Positions 36,967-46,900 of a stretch of DNA of 64,000 nucleotides are shown one piece after another. The stretch lies in NCBI GenBank assembly GCA_038496675.1, contig CM076651.1, forward strand, positions 25,322,182-25,386,181, written 5' to 3'. Each line of letters opens with the position of its first letter. The first letter of the stretch is position 1. The DNA is from Rachycentron canadum (lineage: Eukaryota; Chordata; Actinopteri; Carangiformes; Rachycentridae). A program made the position numbers and the translations under genes. A model generated the notes under the pieces. The model was not told the origin of the DNA. It did not search any database and worked only from the letters and a program-made list of their open reading frames with translations.

Positions 36967-39900
36967 TTTATTTTGTGTGCATATTGATTGCAAGGGTTGT
37001 GTTTTGTGTGTCCTCCAGACCTCAGTGCAAATCCAAAATTGTGTCTGGTGCAAATGCTGATGCTGATATAAAGTGTGTATCCAGTTATGCAGGTGTGGAG
37101 GTTAAATGTTTGAGTTTTGTGACCTCAGGACAGAATCTCTGCTCTTTGCACGTGGTCCAGTCCAGCTGGAGCTGACAGGCGGTGACCCTGAGCAAACTGT
37201 GGTGGTTTCACGGTAACATGTTAAATCTGAGCCCCAGGCCCTGTGGTTTTTCTTCTGTGTCCTTTCCTCTGGCTTTGTGATGTCACCAGTGATCATGAGG
37301 ACTGGGAAAACTGCCTGTACGAGTAAGTAAAATAAGTTTTGTTTGCAGGCTGCCTCGTCTCTACTTTTGGAAAAGAGTGATAAAAGAGCAAGTTGTGATC
37401 CCACTGCTCCTTTACACAGAAGACAGCCGCACATTGTGGTTTGATACTGCGTAAGGGTGTGGTACACCCTGGGCAGCAGGGCCTACATAGAGACCAAGTG
37501 TCAGCACACTGTGACGCCACCCGTCGGTTTGTGAGCTGCTGTTTTTAAGCCTCTAGTTTGTAATTTGTCCGTTGGCCATCTTGGTTCTACATCTACTTTT
37601 ATATACAGTCTGTGACAAACTATACGCACTCATGAGGAATTTAGACTCACAAGTTGACCTAGACGTGCATGTACATGGACTGTGGGAGGAAGTTGGATTA
37701 TTATTTTTTTTTTATCATTTTGCCAATCCATTAACATTTTAATTATTGAAGGCACAACAATGAAATTTAACTTTAAATTGACACATTTAATGCTCCTGCA
37801 ATTTGAACAGTGACTACTTCCATACAACCTGATACCGTTTACAGCTGTTTACAGAACACACTTCACCTCTCAGCGCCGTCTGAGCACCTTCACTTCAATT
37901 AACACTACAGCTCCATTCAGTTCAGTTTGTACTCTGCCTCCACTTGTTTTACTGTAAACATTGTAAATTGATATGAGTATTTACAGTAAGTGTATAATCG
38001 TGCCAGTGGCCTTGTGGGTGCCATAGAAAACACCCTGTTATGTAAAACACTCACCTTGAGCCCTCTTAGAAGCTGGTAGAAGAGGTATGTGATGATGCGA
38101 TCAGTTAAGCGCTTCTTCTTCATAATGTGGCCTAGATCCTGGGCTACAAACGGCATGACCATGTAACTAGAGAGAGAAGAAGAGAGAGAGACAAAAAATA
38201 AACAAACAGAAACAGTGAGAGACATAAAGTGGATTTAACTCTGTAGATGATCAGAGCTCAACAGCGCAAACCCACTACAACAAACAAGAATAAGCTTGCT
38301 CTCGCACATCGCACACGCTGAGCTTGTCTTGCATGCACACACACGCACGCTGGGTGTCAACAAGCTGCGGCAACGCGCAAAAGAATGTGGCTCCTGACTC
38401 TCAACTCACAAGGTTTGGAATTTCTCCAGCGTGGAGTCGGGCGTGAAGACGTCGAGGAGGCAGATCACCTTTAAGGGAAAACACAGCAAGGACATTGACG
38501 TAGAGTGTGGCTGTTAACACACAGACCTAAGAAACACATTTCTACATCTCAGGCAGCACAGAGCTGATAACACTGCATGTCACCGGGGTTAAACATCATC
38601 ATTTAAAGGTCATGTATCCAGTATCACAGCCTTCACACACAGGCCGTGCTGTAATATTTCTGCTCCACATTTCCCAGAGATCTCTAAAGGATCGGTGCTG
38701 ACGTCATCATACCGGGATTTTCTGTTTGACCTCATTTTATCAGGTCTATACACACGAACAAAAGTGACAAGACAAGTTATAAAGTCAATCACTGGCCTTT
38801 ACTTGACAAGGAAAGAAAGATTCAAACCAAATAAAGTTAAAACTCGTTGAATTCTGTGCTTTCAAAAGACTAAAACATCATTACGTGAGTGTTCGCAGTT
38901 GTAGGTTGTAGGTTTTCAGTGAAAATACTGAATCATGAGGGTCCTGTCAGGAAGCACTGATAAGATTATGGGATGTTGTTGAACGATCAACAAAGTTTGT
39001 TTGTCTCAAAATTGAACTGTTTTTGACAGTGGGAGAAGAAACGAGGGAGAACAATGTGATTGTGAGCAAAATTAAAACCACTCATGATTCATCGCTCTCA
39101 TATAAAATGATGATATAAAGTGACTTCATATAAAGGAATCACAGTATATTTTAATGCATAACACATTCCCATTTTAGGAATAAAGATTTTTCTGCCATGC
39201 TTAAGAATGCAAATAAATAAATAATAAAGTATATATTTCAAATCTTTGTACTTTACTCGAGTATTATTTTCTATCTTAAGTCCATGTTTGAAGTTTTGGA
39301 AATAAATAAAGTTTCCCTTTGTTTTGAATGTTTTCTATGTTTACCACAACCAAACTTCAATGAAAGTTTGAAAAATAAAAGTGTAGATCAATGAGTTACA
39401 GTCAAAAATAGTTTTGGTGACTGCAGACATGTTTTGTCTCATTATGATAGAAATTTGGTGTTGCTGAAGTAAAAATTCAAAAAACTTCTATATATAGTTT
39501 AAAATTATGCAAATTTGCAAAGCATTTTTGCAGGTGGACTTTAGGGTCCAGGGGCTTTTAGCCAATACATTCTGCACATTGACATGAAAAATGAATAGTG
39601 TTTTCAAAAACACTTCAACTGAACAACTCTCACTAGTATTGGAGCCGTGTTTGAGCTTTGACTGAAGTAAAGGAGCAGCTGACAAGCTACTGCAGTGGAT
39701 TGTATCACATTAACAGTGTGTAAATATTACAATATATTATAAACTAAAAAGAGAAGTCAGACTCCACATTCCACTCCTGCCCACTATGCGTCATGCTCTT
39801 ACGTTTTCATGCTGTATGTGGCGGAGCAGCCTGAGCTCCCTGTAGGCCCGTTTGGCGTGGATGAGAGACTGGAAAGGCCGATACAGCTTCTTGATGGCCA

Positions 39901-41058
39901 CCTTCTCCTTGGTCTTCTGGTCAATGGCGGAGCTAAGTATTAAGGAGAAACAGTCATTTTAAATTATTTTTTTAATTAATTTTGAACAAATGATGAATTG
40001 TTGGGATGTCATATAGATTCCCAGATCCAAAGGTGACATTTAATGTCCCCTCTGACCAAATCAGATAATGTCATTGATGCGATCTTGTCTGTCAGTGACT
40101 TCTCATCATACAGAGCTGTGTCTGAGATATCTTGGATCCTGTATAGGCTGGCCTGCTCTGTGTAGGTGGGGGAGATTCTTGTCGTATCAGAGGACCTGTA
40201 TTGACTTGCTGACTTGCCTCAGGTGGACAATAGTGCTTCTGTTAGCAGATGTCAGAGTACTCTGCGCCTCCTGGACTGCATGAAACAAACTCCAGGGCAG
40301 GAATGCAGACTTAAGGCTCACACAGCCAAGAGAAAATCATTTGTGATGCCAAGAATTTGGATAATGATATTAACAAAAATGGCAAGAACCTTTGACCATT
40401 TGCAAGACAGTATGAAAAAAAAAAGCCTACAGTTTAATTGTTTACCAGTGTAAGTTAACTACTGTCTAAGTAAATACTTAGACCAGATGTATCAATGACA
40501 TTAACTGATTGGGGACATTAAACATCACCTTTGGCTCTGGGAAACTACACCAAGTCTTAACAATTCATCATTTGTTCAAAGTTAATTTAACATACTGTTG
40601 TATGTTGCTTGTTTAATTCATGTTTAATTAATTTTGAACACATTAATCCAGCATACAACAGTATGTGGGAGGTGGATAAGTACACGGGGATAGTTCAAAC
40701 TTAGGGTTAACAGTTTAACCCTAATATATAGTACAGTATAAGTATAGCACGTATGGTTTTTATGTCTATATTTTATGGCATTTGTAAAGTTAATCATCCA
40801 CTTCTTCAGTCCACATGTCTTAAAGAACAAAAGGCCCACACACTGCTTTCTGCCCTAGAAATAAAAAGACTGACTCAAACTGTGGGAGCTCCTGCCCAGC
40901 TCCCCCTCCACCGGGAAAACTCACCAAACTGTCCCGTAAGCTCCGGAGCCGATCGGCCGCAGGGCCGTGTATCTCTCCGGGACGTCCCACGTCGTTTTCT
41001 GGATCTCCAGTCTGTGAAAGTCGGGTCTGACCATAGAGTCCTTCCCCGGAGGATCCAT
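33179..41058 (-). CDS. mapk13: p38 MAP kinase, MAPK13 (p38 delta)-like, complete, 12 exons, 364 aa
   Basis: Stress-activated Ser/Thr kinase of the p38 group, activated by MKK3/MKK6 in cytoplasm and nucleus. Minus-strand exons in order: 40925-41058, 39803-39932, 38410-38468, 38055-38166, 36742-36771, 35659-35706, 35440-35554, 35249-35320, 34553-34632, 34333-34411, 33552-33725 and 33179-33240. The total of 1095 nt stays in frame. ATG at 41058-41056 sits in a strong context (CGCCATGG). Motifs: glycine loop GSGAYGTV (37-44), VAIK lysine 59, HRDLKPGN (154-161), DFG (174-176), activation lip TGY (186-188), APE (194-196 region), then HDPECEPDSDPYDDSFE near the C-terminus. Internal exon sizes match the conserved p38 gene pattern as I know it. 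DLKPGN and YVVTRWYRAPEV point to the gamma/delta pair rather than alpha/beta; delta is preferred but mapk12 is the alternative. Odd: WSAAC at 213-217, where WS.GC is expected. Confidence 0.93.
33325..33400 (+). mobile_element. hAT-like terminal fragment in mapk13 intron 11
   Basis: GTGGTTCTCAAAGTGGGGTT followed by GGGAACCCCATGGGGTCG resembles a hAT-type end. No target-site duplication was found. Confidence 0.4.
33952..34285 (+). mobile_element. hAT-like non-autonomous element in mapk13 intron 10
   Basis: The left part reads GGGGTTCCCAACCTGTGGTC and the right part has AAAAGGTTGAAAAACACAGG, an imperfect inverted match. The interior is AT-rich with an (ATA)n run. Both ends are degraded. Confidence 0.45.
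36073..36465. mobile_element. Tc1/mariner-type MITE in mapk13 intron 5
   Basis: Left end CAGTACTGTGCAAAAGTGTG and right end GCCTAGACTTTTGCACAATA followed by CTG form terminal inverted repeats with few mismatches. TA dinucleotides flank both sides (36071-36072 and 36466-36467), the target site of Tc1/mariner elements. The 393-bp body has no transposase frame. Confidence 0.8.
36900..36964. repeat. (TG)n microsatellite in mapk13 intron 4
   Basis: About 30 TG units ending in TGCGCG. It starts about 130 bases from the 30-nt exon 5. Confidence 0.9.
37492..37586 (-). repeat. Dispersed repeat family A, end fragment, in mapk13 intron 4
   Basis: ACCAAGTGTCAGCACACTGT, GACGCCACCC, GAGCTGCTG and TAGTTTGTAATTTGTCC followed by GTTGGCCATCTTGG. 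Only about 95 bases of the CRE/YY1-motif end remain. Confidence 0.85.
39974..40588. mobile_element. Foldback element with about 100-bp inverted arms in mapk13 intron 1
   Basis: The left arm at 39974-40078 and the right arm at 40491-40588 are imperfect reverse complements. For example, GAACAAATGATGAATTGTT (left) pairs with AACAATTCATCATTTGTTC (right), CCAAAGGTGACATTTAATGT pairs with ACATTAAACATCACCTTTGG, and AATGTCATTGAT pairs with ATCAATGACATT. The central 410 bases show no transposase. Long inverted arms are typical of foldback or Harbinger/MULE-like non-autonomous DNA elements; the superfamily is unknown. Confidence 0.75.
40591..40665. repeat. 14-bp perfect inverted repeat next to the foldback element
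   Basis: CATACTGTTGTATG at 40591-40604 and CATACAACAGTATG at 40652-40665. The AT-rich spacer repeats the TTTAATTAATTTTGAACA sequence found at the outer left edge of the foldback element (near 39971). Confidence 0.75.
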
Positions 41059-41268
41059 GGCGCTGCTTCGTTTCAGTTTCAAGCACAGTGGCTCCCGGAT
41101 CTTCTACCTGACAGGTGAGATCTGGGAGCGAAGGTGGGAGCAGCGTCAGGGCACGCCCCGGGCCTCCACGGCCCCCACCCCCCCCACACAACCCACCATA
41201 CGTCACATAACTAACACATAACAGCTGTCAACAGATGTCCACAGCTGTCAATCTGAGCTGACACATCC

Positions 41269-41270
<2 letters not shown>

Positions 41271-41313
<43 letters not shown>
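41271..41313. repeat. (GATA)n microsatellite
   Basis: About ten GATA units, 0.2 kb upstream of the mapk13 start codon. Confidence 0.95.
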
Positions 41314-41314
<1 letters not shown>

Positions 41315-41315
<1 letters not shown>

Positions 41316-42719
41316 TTTATAGATTTTATAGATAGTGATTCTCACTGAGGTTGTTGTAAAGGACTACATGGGGTGGGGGGTATAAGTATAATGCTGTCCA
41401 GCACCAGTCAATGCTAAAACAATAGGCATCATTAAACTAGACTGAGAACAGCTGTATTGGATTACATTACTCTGAACAAGGGTAGCTATAAAAGTGAAGA
41501 CACAGACTTTATTTGACGCCTTTGATATATATATATATATATATTTATTTATAATTAAAAACTGAATTATTTGACCATTAGATAAAACAGTCCAGATACC
41601 TGGGCCTGGTCAGTCGGGGACCCCTTCAGGTACCAGCCCAGACCAGCAGAGGGCAGTCACGTGTCACAGAGGAGCGTCCTGAACCCTCAGTCCTTGTCCC
41701 CTTTTCATCCCGAGGGATAAAAAAGCCGGAGTCACTGATTCACATAGGAAATGTTCCCAAATGCTCATCACAGCACAACAAAACGACTATAAATGACACA
41801 GACCATACAGAGTTAAATCAAATGAGTCACAGACTGTCAACCACGTTGGGTGGGTCAAACATACTCATAACGTAGACCTGCAATTTAGTGTGAAATCCTG
41901 TCTTTCCAAAACACTGTTGAACTGCCAGCGTGCACAAATACAGTGTGCACTATGTGTGTGTGTATGTATGGAAAGTATGTTTCAATTCAGACAAGTTACA
42001 GCGTCAAGTCAGCACAAGACACAGCGCTGTGTGTAGGTTTGCGCTTTCAAAGTAAAGGCCCTATGTTAGCGTGCTAACAGAAATCAAAAAAGACAGGGAA
42101 ATGCATAAAAAACTTTAGAATCCTCAATGAAAAAGATGAAAACTAAATAATTTTTTTTTTTAGGATATGACAACTACAATATGGTCAGAGAGGAGCAGTA
42201 ATGAAGTAAATGAAGCAACAGAAAATAAAATAAAATAAATTAAAAAACAAACTCTGTTACATGTTATGTTCTCAAAATGAAAAAAAAAACTAAAAGTAGA
42301 AAGGGGAAAATAACTTAAGTATTGGTATTAGATTATACACAAAGAACAAATAGTGCTTTCTTTGCCGTTGGTCCATTTCAGAATAATGTATTTACATGAC
42401 TGGATTATCTATTGATGCATTAACTACAACTTTAATGTTGTAGCTGGTAAAGGTGGAGTTGATTTTACACAAGAACTGGTTTGATGATAATAGTTTCTAT
42501 CAATAATCTGGATTTGTAAATTAACTACAAAAGCAGTCAAGTAAAGCTACAATATTTACTTGGAATATATGGTGAACTTTGACTTTACAGCAATAGTTTG
42601 AATTACATTTATTTAGTTATCTTTAAAACAATAACAACAACAGATCTTCTGTGGCCTGAAACCCCCCCCCCCCCCACACACACACTGTAATCCGTCTCCT
42701 CATTTAATCCCCTCTCCTT
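41315..42719. other. Intergenic DNA between mapk13 and the CpG-island exon
   Basis: AT-rich, with a (TA)n run at 41524-41543 and a C-run followed by CA repeats at 42661-42685. No coding signal. The stretch separates two divergent 5' ends by about 1.7 kb. Confidence 0.5.
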
Positions 42720-43113
42720 GTTGTTCGCGCTTTATTTTGAAGGCGACGCCATCTTGTTTCCGGTGTGGCGGCGGGCGCCTTGTCCGAGTCCCTCCGCTCC
42801 GCTGCGCTGCTGAACCGCCTCAGATGCGGAGTCCTGCCCGGCCCGAGGTGCTCGCTGCCCGCTGCCGCCCGAACAACAGTGTGCCTGTGGCTCGGAGGGG
42901 AAGGCGCTCACGGACTCGGTCTCCGGGGGTTTGTCTCTACTTTTACACCGACGTCCTTTCACACAACTTGCGCCGGGTTCGTCCGGGGGCTGCGGTGACG
43001 GGCGGCGGAGCTGGACCGCGTCAAGTCCCACTTTGTGCTCGTTGGCGTGGATGTTGAGGCTCAGTTCGTCTCGACATCATGGACGGCTGATCCACGCGTT
43101 TGTGACCCAACAG
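42720..43113 (+). promoter_or_regulatory. CpG-rich promoter and probable untranslated first exon of an unidentified gene
   Basis: Sharply CpG-rich against the AT-rich surroundings. GACGCCATCTTG (42745-42756) is a YY1-type site on the minus strand and is followed at once by TTTCCGG (42757-42763), an ETS-type site. This pairing is common at TATA-less housekeeping promoters. A good 5' splice site, CAG/GTGAGTT, ends the block at 43113. The only ATG just before it (43079) reads M-D-G-stop, so the exon is probably 5' UTR. The gene downstream is not identifiable in this window. Confidence 0.65.
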
Positions 43114-43345
43114 GTGAGTTCAAGGCTCACGCTCCTCCTAATGGGAGACACAGTTGGACCCTGGTGCACGCGCAGGCGTTCATGGGAAAAAAAAACAAAC
43201 AAAAAAGCATCAGTTTTAACTTTAATATTTGGCCTCGTGTTAATTCAGAGCTACTTCTGCTTTTTCCTGTTTTTACACCAGTTTTCAGAGGTGACCTGCA
43301 CTTTACTTATTCATCTGTTCAAACGCAGCACAGACGGTTTACTCG

Positions 43346-43350
<5 letters not shown>

Positions 43351-43381
<31 letters not shown>

Positions 43382-43650
43382 GGCTGCTCACTACAAGGCA
43401 TATACAGGAGCATTGGACCACGGTGAGCACTGGGATTCAGGCCACACACACACACACACACACTCACACACACACACTCACTCACTCACTCACACACTCA
43501 CTCACTCACTCACTCACACACTCACTCACTCACTCACACTCACACACACACACACACACTCTTTTGTCAGCTGATATAGGAATGTGTGTGAGCTGTGTGA
43601 GCCAAATGTCAAATGCCTTGTTCACCTGCTAGCATTCTGCTGGACACACA

Positions 43651-43686
<36 letters not shown>
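43351..43686. repeat. Cluster of (CA)n and (CTCA)n microsatellites
   Basis: (CA)n at 43351-43379, mixed CA/CTCA at 43445-43559 and (CA)n at 43646-43686, inside the presumed first intron of the CpG-island gene. The long open frames here are products of the repeat. Confidence 0.95.
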
Positions 43687-43688
<2 letters not shown>

Positions 43689-43943
43689 GCCCATTTTATG
43701 GCCTTACTTAGAAAACAGAAATGATCTGCTCTCACCGCGGCCACTGAACTTGACAAGCTGAGTTCAGTGGCCTTCAGACGTGTGGCTGTTTTCTGTGACT
43801 TATGGGTGATGATGATGATTATGATGATGATGATGTGGAATATGTGTGTTTGTGCTATATTTATCATTTCAAGACTATGTGTCACAGCCAGTTTAGCCTC
43901 TCCCCAGACTCAGCAGAGAACAGATGAAATGCTTCTCTCACAG

Positions 43944-43944
<1 letters not shown>

Positions 43945-43990
<46 letters not shown>
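43945..43990. repeat. (TG)n microsatellite
   Basis: About 22 TG units ending in CGCG. Confidence 0.95.
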
Positions 43991-43994
<4 letters not shown>

Positions 43995-43999
43995 TCAGC

Positions 44000-46900
44000 C
44001 ACAGTCATGCGCAGTGAGTTAAGCTGTTCAGACACTCGGTGAGGCCTGACTTCCAGAGGATGCCCCTCGGTCCCCTCAGAGTGCTGCACCTGATGAGGCG
44101 GCCGCGAGCTCTGCGCCGTGGGCCGTGTCCACGATTACACTGAAATGGCTAAAAAAGGGCAGCAGCTGGTTCCCTTCCCCTTAAACAGCTGTCAGATCGC
44201 ATCCTGCAGCACCAGAACCACTTTAGAAATGGATGAAAATCAAAGCCTGGCCAAATCTCATTTCTTTTCAAACATCCAAGCATTTTCCTGGTCCCATTGA
44301 GAAGCAGGCAGTGCTGTGGAAAAGATGGTTTCTTCTCAAATATATCCCAAGAGGGGCTGAATGTATTGATGGCACATTTCATACTCAACCTTTTAAAGAT
44401 TGTTGTGGTTGTGTAGCTCAGCACTGAACCTCAATTTCCTCTTTTCTCTGTTTTTTTTGGGTGTCCCAGCATCCAGACGTTTTTGAATAGCTCGCCATCT
44501 GCTTGCTAAGGGTCTGTTCAAGAAGCTTGATATCACATTACCCACACTTGACTGTGGGGAGGGTGAATGAAAGTGAGCGTGGTTATGGCATCATCACAGA
44601 CAGTCGTGTTTTAAACAGTCAGGTTGTTCATAGACCTCAGTTCAGTTCAGTAAGAGAACTGTACAAGCCCAAAATGGACAAAATCAGCATTCAGTCAAAC
44701 GTCATTGTGTTAGTTAAATAATTAAAGGTTGATTATAAAAAGAAATAAAAACCTTGATACTTTTCCTTTAATGTGCCAATCATTTAGTGGAAGAAGCAGA
44801 AGCTTGTTTTCTTCATTGAAACACACCAGCCATGTAAAGTTAATCATCACATGCTGCACTGCTGCCTGCTGTATTGTGTAACGGTCTGATATTGAAACTG
44901 AAAAATGTGAAAGAGGAAAATAACATTACTTTAATTTACTTTAGGAAAATAGGAGGAGGAGCTGAAAAATAAGAGACTTCGCTGAACGATTCACATAAGA
45001 GTAAAATAAATTGAGCTTTAACTTGTTTTCTTGTAGGAAATGGAAAAATATGCTTTTTGGTTAATGTGACAAATTTGATCTTTTTAAAACCCACTTTCAG
45101 TTATTTAACAAGTGAAACTGATGAACTGATGTGTCCTGTCAACCTTTTACAGCTTCTTGTCTGTTTGGAGCCACATGATCAAAGATTCTGCCCCAAAAAG
45201 CTCCTGGTGCAATAAAACAATGTTGCAGGACCGATGCCATTTTTTTTTTTTTTTCTTGCACGCAGAGCTTTTGAAAAATTCAACTGTGGGCTGATTATAC
45301 TCATTAGGTGGCATCCAGGAAGTGACCTCAAATGGGTCGAAGGCCACTTCAGCTGCAGCTGGTCATTGAAAAGCGATGCGCCGCAGCTGAAACGAGCATC
45401 TTCCAGCCCTTTCTGTGAATCATAAAAAGTCCGACCGCTGGGCACGCACGCAGCACAGGCGGGCTGTTATGATTTATAGGTGTCAAGTGTCGGGCACGCC
45501 GTGGGTTTAAGGAGCTCGCCATTCAGCAGTGTGAGAACTGAAAATGAGTGCGAACAATACAGGGAGAGGACTGAGCCAGTCCTCCTCCGCAGGCTTCCTC
45601 ACCCCTCCATCTCTGGTGTCACACGTCGGAGCAGGACGTGAGATACGTTTGTCCGACAGGCATCAGACAACTGGTGTGTAATCATGACAACAGGGATGGG
45701 ATGTGATTGATCACTGAGTGCTGAGTCTTGATAAGCTCTTGTCTCGTTAGGAAATGATTGTGTGTTGATTGTGAGTCTGGTATGATATCACTGTACTTGT
45801 TTAACCTCTATAACTGTCTGAAAGGAATCTGTAAAGAACAAGATCTTAGGTGTGTAAGTGCTTGAAAGAGAGAAAGCACATGATAGAAGTATTCTGGGCG
45901 TTTCCCATATCGGTCACTGCAACAGCTGGTGGTCCCTCATGGTGCATTCTTCAGTGTGTGTCGTGTTTGTGTTGTACTGGGGTGTGGGAATGGAGATTGT
46001 GCAGAGAACATTTGCTGGGGCACCACTGTGGCCACAGACGCTCCAATGAGCGCCATTGTGTGACTCCTAACCCCCATATTTTTGTCTCCTCTATAACGTT
46101 GAGCCACTTGTCTTTATTATTTTTTGCGAGCATAGTCAAAATGCTTCACAAAGGGTTGACCCTGGTTCAGATATGCTCGCTATCTGGTGGGTAGATTGGA
46201 TCCCAGGCCTCAATAAGCCCTCGAGGGAGTTTGGCCGTCGGTCAGATTGGCAGCCTAATAAATGCTTCTTTTCATTAGCAGCAGCTTCTATCCACTGTAC
46301 TTAAACTGAAATCCCCTTCATCCTCTTATCCTATTGACCATACACACTCTACAACAGAGGTACAGGATGGTGGACTTCTACAGTACGTCTTCGCAGATGC
46401 ATCTGGACGGTCCCCTCGTGAAACTAGATCCATGGTACGGAGTGGTTTCTGACAGTTAATGGCTCATGTTTGTATGAATTCAGCCTGAACGAATGGCACA
46501 ATTACCGCAGTCAGTTCAGGTGGTGCGCTGATGAGGGGGCTCATTCCTCAGCCTCCTCCCTCCCATTTAAGACAGTTGACTGTTCACAAGCTGTTGAGGG
46601 ATTCCTGAGTGGTGGACTCTCACTGCGGTTGGTCTCTCTGCTCCGTGGCTCGTTTTGTTTACACCGCTCCCCGGGGTCTCATTTTTTTCACCTGCTCTAA
46701 TTGCGTGTAATTTTAAGGCCACAAAAGGGAGGCCCCACAAAAACAGTCAAAAACACACACAGGAAGTTCATTTCTTAGGGTCCAAAAGGAACAATGCTGC
46801 AGTTATATTGCAAATATAATAACAACATTGCAAACATGTGGTTTCAGATCTGCCATTGGTTTGTACAGTTGCTTACCCTCAGGGTCACGGACATGAAACA

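Noticed and set aside
42765..42998. Possible leader-like protein in the CpG island
   Set aside because: It lacks an ATG start (the frame opens at GTG), is Ala/Leu/Arg-rich simply from GC content, and stops before the splice donor with no homolog recognised.
42931..43632. Long open frame of 233 codons on the plus strand
   Set aside because: It crosses a strong splice donor at 43113 and most of its length is translated CA/CTCA microsatellite (His-Thr and Ser-Leu-Thr runs).
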